The position numbers and the translations under genes are program-made. A DNA stretch of 8,326 bases from an uncultured Streptococcus sp. (GTDB taxonomy: Bacteria > Bacillota > Bacilli > Lactobacillales > Streptococcaceae), in NCBI GenBank assembly GCA_902470035.1, contig CABREZ010000064.1:1-8326 (forward strand), in the 5' to 3' direction. Position 1 is the stretch's first letter. Every line of letters begins with the position of its first letter. Shown piece by piece: positions 6,201-8,326 of this stretch. The notes under the pieces are model-generated. The model saw nothing but the letters and a program-made list of their open reading frames with translations, made no database searches and was not told the DNA's origin.

Positions 6201-6327
6201 CTATCCTGTCGTTATTCGCTATGAAGAGGAGAAAAAGACCATTCAATTAAAAGGAGTTTCCGTCCAGAAAAACGATAAGTTAGAAAATGAACTGGCAAGT
6301 ATTGCTATGAAAACGATTTATCGATAA
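3226..6327 (+). CDS. dnaE: DNA polymerase III alpha subunit, DnaE type
   Basis: This 1033-residue replicative polymerase is the second one in low-GC Gram-positives. In that group DnaE is known to extend RNA primers before PolC takes over. An N-terminal PHP-like domain comes first, then the family C polymerase core: GRGS (300-303), the catalytic block MPDIDIDIPD with Asp340 and Asp342, RQTSIHAAGVVMS, and KMDFLGLRNLT with the third catalytic Asp490. YGFNRSHAYAYSALAFQLAY (from 678) starts the helix-hairpin-helix region. An OB fold follows at about 887-960 (TILVEVQSIRTIRTKNGENM and onward). No DEDD exonuclease domain is present, which separates it from PolC. PHP metal ligands are missing: the H-x-H-x-H positions are Gln4, Asp6 and Lys8, and Ile40 replaces a His. 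The start is GTG, supported by AAGGAG at 3214-3219 six nt upstream. No terminator follows before pfkA. The reading frame is intact and the length fits streptococcal DnaE. Confidence 0.96.
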   Translation: MITQLDTKSVYTFMDSLVSIRDYIQRAKEMGYQQIGLMDIDNLYGGYEFLEECQKAGMGAVLGLDLEVELPAGPLSIRLIALGTKGYKHLIKISSMKMMGTTDWSAFQHFLEDIAIVVPYFEGIEYLDLRQDFAIGVFPDTPAKQVSRPVFPLHTVRYFSTSDLESLQMLHAIRNNCSLKEVGAVDTSMMFLPPEELERAFAHNYPDSIVYLEKTLAAVHYEIDTQLKLPRFNPEKPAVEELRELSEEGLRSKGLDQTVYQERLRHELAVIHQMGFDDYFLIVWDLLRFGRSQGYYMGMGRGSAVGSLVAYALDITGIDPVKNNLLFERFLNLERYTMPDIDIDIPDVYRPKFIQYVKNRYRSPHVAQIVTFSTFGAKQAIRDVFKRFGTPEYELTNLTKRIGLRDTLASAYEKNLAFRQAIQSRPEYRKGFEIAKRIEGQPRQTSIHAAGVVMSGEDLTNQIPIKMGEEMNLTQYDAHGVEANGLLKMDFLGLRNLTFAQRMQEAVKEKYQKDIKIEDIPLEDPETIALFAAGNTKGIFQFEQTGAIRLLRRVQPSCFEEIVATTSLNRPGASDYIDNFVKRKHGKEKVDMIDPSLEGIVAPTYGIMLYQEQVMQVAQIFAGFSLGKADILRRAMGKKNVAEMHRMEDDFIKGAIALGHSAEKAKQVFAIMEKFAGYGFNRSHAYAYSALAFQLAYFKVHYPDVFFDIMLNYSSSDYLTDALQFDFQVAPLTINTIPYKDKFQDQKIYLGMKNIKGLPKDLAYWLIEQRPFESIEDFILRLPSQYHKLPLLTPLVELGLFDCFEKNRRKVLQNLPNLFVFADELGSLFGQANYSWMDAEDYSKAEKYEMEQRVIGVGLSPHPLVEIVAASSQPTRPIASLSEGEQATILVEVQSIRTIRTKNGENMAFLQVSDLQKKMDVTLFPDTYRQYSVKIREKGYYYLKGKVQSRDGRLQMILMEAEEATNQRFWIQLFDHQEDRAVLDILKAYPGPYPVVIRYEEEKKTIQLKGVSVQKNDKLENELASIAMKTIYR

Positions 6328-6363
6328 AATCTACGGAAAATAGGAGAAATTTGAGGCTCTTTG

Positions 6364-6372
6364 TGTTATAAT
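6364..6372 (+). promoter_or_regulatory. Extended -10 promoter of pfkA-pyk
   Basis: TG (6364-6365), one base, then TATAAT (6367-6372) forms a full extended -10 element, which can work without a good -35. The expected -35 window (6344-6349, GAGAAA) is poor. The start would be near 6379, about 33 nt before the ATG. Because the promoter lies over the upstream in-frame TTG (6361), that TTG cannot be the normal start. Confidence 0.75.
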
Positions 6373-6411
6373 CATTTAGAATGTAAAAGAAAAAAAGGAG
6401 CAAATATCGAA

Positions 6412-7425
6412 ATGAAACGTATTGCTGTTTTAACCAGTGGTGGAGATGCCCCTGGAATGAATGCTGCTATCCGTGCAGTTGTTCGCCAAGCAATTTCTGA
6501 AGGAATGGAAGTATTTGGTATCTATAATGGATACGCTGGTATGGTTGCTGGTGATATCCATCAATTGGATGCTTCATCAGTTGGAGATATTATTTCTCGT
6601 GGTGGAACGATGCTTCATTCAGCTCGCTATCCTGAATTTGCTGAACGCGAAGGTCAATTAGAAGGGATCGAGCAGTTGAAGAAACATGGAATCGAAGGTG
6701 TCGTCGTTATCGGTGGTGATGGATCATACCACGGTGCGATGCGTTTGACAGAACATGGCTTCCCAGCTGTAGGACTTCCTGGGACAATTGATAATGATAT
6801 CGTTGGTACAGATTTTACAATCGGGTTTGATACAGCAGTTACAACTGTTATGGACGCGATTGATAAGATCCGCGATACTTCATCTAGTCACCATCGTACT
6901 TTCGTTATCGAGGTAATGGGACGTAACGCAGGGGATATCGCCCTTTGGTCTGGTATTGCTTCTGGTGCGGATGAAATTATCATTCCAGAAGAAGGCTTCG
7001 CTATCGAAGATGTCGTTGAGAGTATCAAGAAGGGCTACGAAAAAGGTCGTACACACAACATCATCGTTCTTGCAGAAGGTGTGATGTCTGCTGCTGAATT
7101 TGGTAAAGCCTTGAAAGATGCTGGAGATACAAGCGATCTTCGTGTAACAGAACTTGGACATATCCAACGTGGTGGTTCACCTACTGCGCGTGACCGTGTT
7201 CTTGCTTCACGTTTGGGTGCACATGCTGTTAAGTTGTTGAAAGCTGGTATCGGTGGTGTAGCTGTTGGTATCCGCAATGAACAAATGGTGGAAAACCCAA
7301 TTCTTGGTAGTGCAGAAGAAGGAGCCCTCTTTAGCTTAACTGAAGACGGTAAGATCAAAGTGAACAACCCTCACAAGGCTGACTTGAACCTTGCAGAGTT
7401 GAACCGTAGCTTATCTTCTATTTAA
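6412..7425 (+). CDS. pfkA: ATP-dependent 6-phosphofructokinase
   Basis: The 337-residue product phosphorylates fructose 6-phosphate to fructose 1,6-bisphosphate, the committed step of glycolysis, as a cytoplasmic tetramer. Visible motifs are the ATP-binding SGGDAPGMN (9-17), GGDGSYHGA (101-109), catalytic TIDND with Asp127, substrate residues Arg72 and Arg162, MGRNAG (169-174), Glu222 in AEGV, and GHIQRGGSPT (249-258). The allosteric pocket residues Arg21, Arg25 and Arg154 are kept, and Lys211/Arg213 keep the basic pair of the Bacillus enzyme, so ADP/PEP control is plausible. I start at ATG 6412 rather than TTG 6361. MKRIAVLTSGG is the usual N-terminus, AAGGAG (6395-6400) precedes it, and the upstream extension overlaps the promoter. 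The spacing of 11 nt is longer than the 5-6 nt seen upstream. pyk follows after 60 nt without a terminator, forming a glycolytic operon. Lactococcus has a comparable pfk-pyk-ldh operon under CcpA. Confidence 0.97.
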   Translation: MKRIAVLTSGGDAPGMNAAIRAVVRQAISEGMEVFGIYNGYAGMVAGDIHQLDASSVGDIISRGGTMLHSARYPEFAEREGQLEGIEQLKKHGIEGVVVIGGDGSYHGAMRLTEHGFPAVGLPGTIDNDIVGTDFTIGFDTAVTTVMDAIDKIRDTSSSHHRTFVIEVMGRNAGDIALWSGIASGADEIIIPEEGFAIEDVVESIKKGYEKGRTHNIIVLAEGVMSAAEFGKALKDAGDTSDLRVTELGHIQRGGSPTARDRVLASRLGAHAVKLLKAGIGGVAVGIRNEQMVENPILGSAEEGALFSLTEDGKIKVNNPHKADLNLAELNRSLSSI

Positions 7426-7443
7426 TATTTATTTGTTAAAATT

Positions 7444-7457
7444 TGTCTAAAAAGACA
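7444..7457 (+). promoter_or_regulatory. Small stem-loop between pfkA and pyk
   Basis: TGTCT (7444-7448) pairs with AGACA (7453-7457) around AAAA. The stem is only 5 bp and has no T-run after it, so it is not a terminator. It might mark RNA processing or nothing at all. Confidence 0.3.
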
Positions 7458-7485
7458 GTGTATTTTAAAAGGAGTCATAGAAATC

Positions 7486-8326
7486 ATGAACAAACGTGTA
7501 AAAATCGTTGCAACCTTAGGTCCTGCGGTAGAAATCCGTGGTGGTAAAAAATTCGGTGATGACGGATACTGGGGTGAAAAACTTGATGTTGAAGCTTCAG
7601 CTGAAAACATTGCTCAATTGATCGAAGCTGGAGCAAACACTTTCCGTTTCAACTTCTCACACGGTGACCACCAAGAACAAGGTGACCGTATGGCAACTGT
7701 TAAACTCGCAGAAAAACTTGCAGGTAAAAAAGTTGGTTTCCTTCTCGATACTAAAGGTCCAGAAATCCGTACTGAATTGTTCGAAGGCGATGCTAAAGAG
7801 TACTCATACAAGACTGGTGAAAAGATCCGTGTTGCGACTAAACAAGGTATCAAATCAACTCGTGAAGTGATTGCTTTGAACGTTGCTGGTGGTCTTGATA
7901 TCTACGATGATGTTGAAGTTGGTCATCAAGTCTTGGTTGACGATGGTAAATTGGGTCTTCGTATTTTCGCTAAAGACGATGAAACTCGTGAATTTGAAGT
8001 AGTTGTTGAAAATGACGGTATTATTGCTAAGCAGAAAGGTGTGAACATCCCTAACACGAAAATTCCTTTCCCAGCTCTTGCTGAACGCGATAACGATGAT
8101 ATCCGTTTTGGTTTGGAACAAGGTATCAACTTCATCGCGATCTCATTCGTACGTACTGCAAAAGACGTGAACGAAGTTCGTGCCATCTGTGAAGAAACTG
8201 GTAACGGTCATGTTCAATTGTTTGCGAAAATCGAAAACCAACAAGGTATCGATAACTTGGATGAAATCATTGAAGCTGCTGACGGTATCATGATCGCTCG
8301 TGGTGACATGGGTATCGAAGTACCAT
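7486..8326 (+). CDS. pyk: Pyruvate kinase, N-terminal part, cut by the window end
   Basis: The first 280 codons and one extra base are present with no stop. The related lactococcal enzyme has about 502 residues, so somewhat more than half is visible. Pyruvate kinase converts phosphoenolpyruvate and ADP to pyruvate and ATP. Motifs are KIVATLGPA (6-14), FRFNFSHGDH with Arg54, Asn56 and Ser58, and LLDTKGPEIRTELF, followed by the lid (B) domain. Then come FAKIENQQG with catalytic Lys248 and metal-binding Glu250, and DGIMIARGDMGIE with metal-binding Asp274. Residues of about 15-36 (EIRGGKKFGDDGYWGEKLDV) are an insertion relative to the Bacillus and E. coli enzymes and are typical of streptococci and lactococci. 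AAGGAG (7469-7474) lies 11 nt before the ATG. The gene is downstream of pfkA in the same transcript. The C-terminal effector domain is outside the window. Confidence 0.96.
   Translation, partial: MNKRVKIVATLGPAVEIRGGKKFGDDGYWGEKLDVEASAENIAQLIEAGANTFRFNFSHGDHQEQGDRMATVKLAEKLAGKKVGFLLDTKGPEIRTELFEGDAKEYSYKTGEKIRVATKQGIKSTREVIALNVAGGLDIYDDVEVGHQVLVDDGKLGLRIFAKDDETREFEVVVENDGIIAKQKGVNIPNTKIPFPALAERDNDDIRFGLEQGINFIAISFVRTAKDVNEVRAICEETGNGHVQLFAKIENQQGIDNLDEIIEAADGIMIARGDMGIEVP

Noticed and set aside
6381..6396. Possible CcpA cre site upstream of pfkA (TGTAAAAG-like)
   Set aside because: The central CG of the cre consensus is missing and the sequence is simple A-rich leader. No better match was found at 6328-6411.
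6361..6411. Upstream TTG start adding 17 residues to PfkA
   Set aside because: The TTG lies over the extended -10 element and would not be transcribed from that promoter. The added residues are not part of the family, and AAGGAG sits between it and the ATG at 6412.
7433..7466. Separate promoter for pyk (TTGTTA ... TATTTT)
   Set aside because: Spacing is 22 bp and the -10 is poor. Co-transcription with pfkA is the simpler reading.

Overview
The window reads as chromosomal DNA of a Streptococcus, most likely a viridans species of the mitis/sanguinis type. The evidence is moderate-to-low GC content, AAGGAG ribosome-binding sites, a tmRNA tag peptide AKNNTSYALAA, a Gram-positive-type DnaE of 1033 residues, and a pyruvate kinase with the streptococcal/lactococcal N-terminal layout. 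All protein genes and both RNA genes are on the + strand. No mobile element, phage gene, integrase or CRISPR locus was seen.

Layout. (1) 2-154 is the 3' end of rpoD, the primary sigma factor (region 4.2 helix-turn-helix). (2) 155-378 is non-coding and holds about 4.5 tandem copies of a 49-bp unit. Each unit carries two palindromes, and the arms of one vary in a compensatory way between copies. This is the most unusual element of the window. (3) 450-779 is a small MIP18/DUF59 (SufT-like) Fe-S maturation protein, ended by a clear intrinsic terminator. (4) 935-2452 is a two-gene ABC exporter operon (ATPase plus six-helix permease) with its own sigma-A promoter and terminator. (5) 2529-2873 is tmRNA (ssrA) and 3010-3097 is tRNA-Ser(GGA). 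Each has a promoter and a terminator. (6) 3226-6327 is dnaE, starting at GTG. (7) 6412-7425 is pfkA, and 7486 to the window end is the first 280 codons of pyk. The pair forms a glycolytic operon.

How the genes fit together. The window is mostly housekeeping: transcription initiation, Fe-S maturation, ribosome rescue, one serine tRNA, the second replicative polymerase and two control steps of lower glycolysis. dnaE runs into pfkA-pyk without a visible terminator, so replication and glycolysis genes may share some readthrough transcript, although pfkA has its own extended -10 promoter. The ABC pair is the only part that looks like a transport or stress module.

No new multi-gene system was found. 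The candidates for novelty are non-coding: the structured 49-bp array after rpoD, a perfect inverted repeat over the tmRNA start region, and a direct repeat overlapping the -35 box of the ABC operon.
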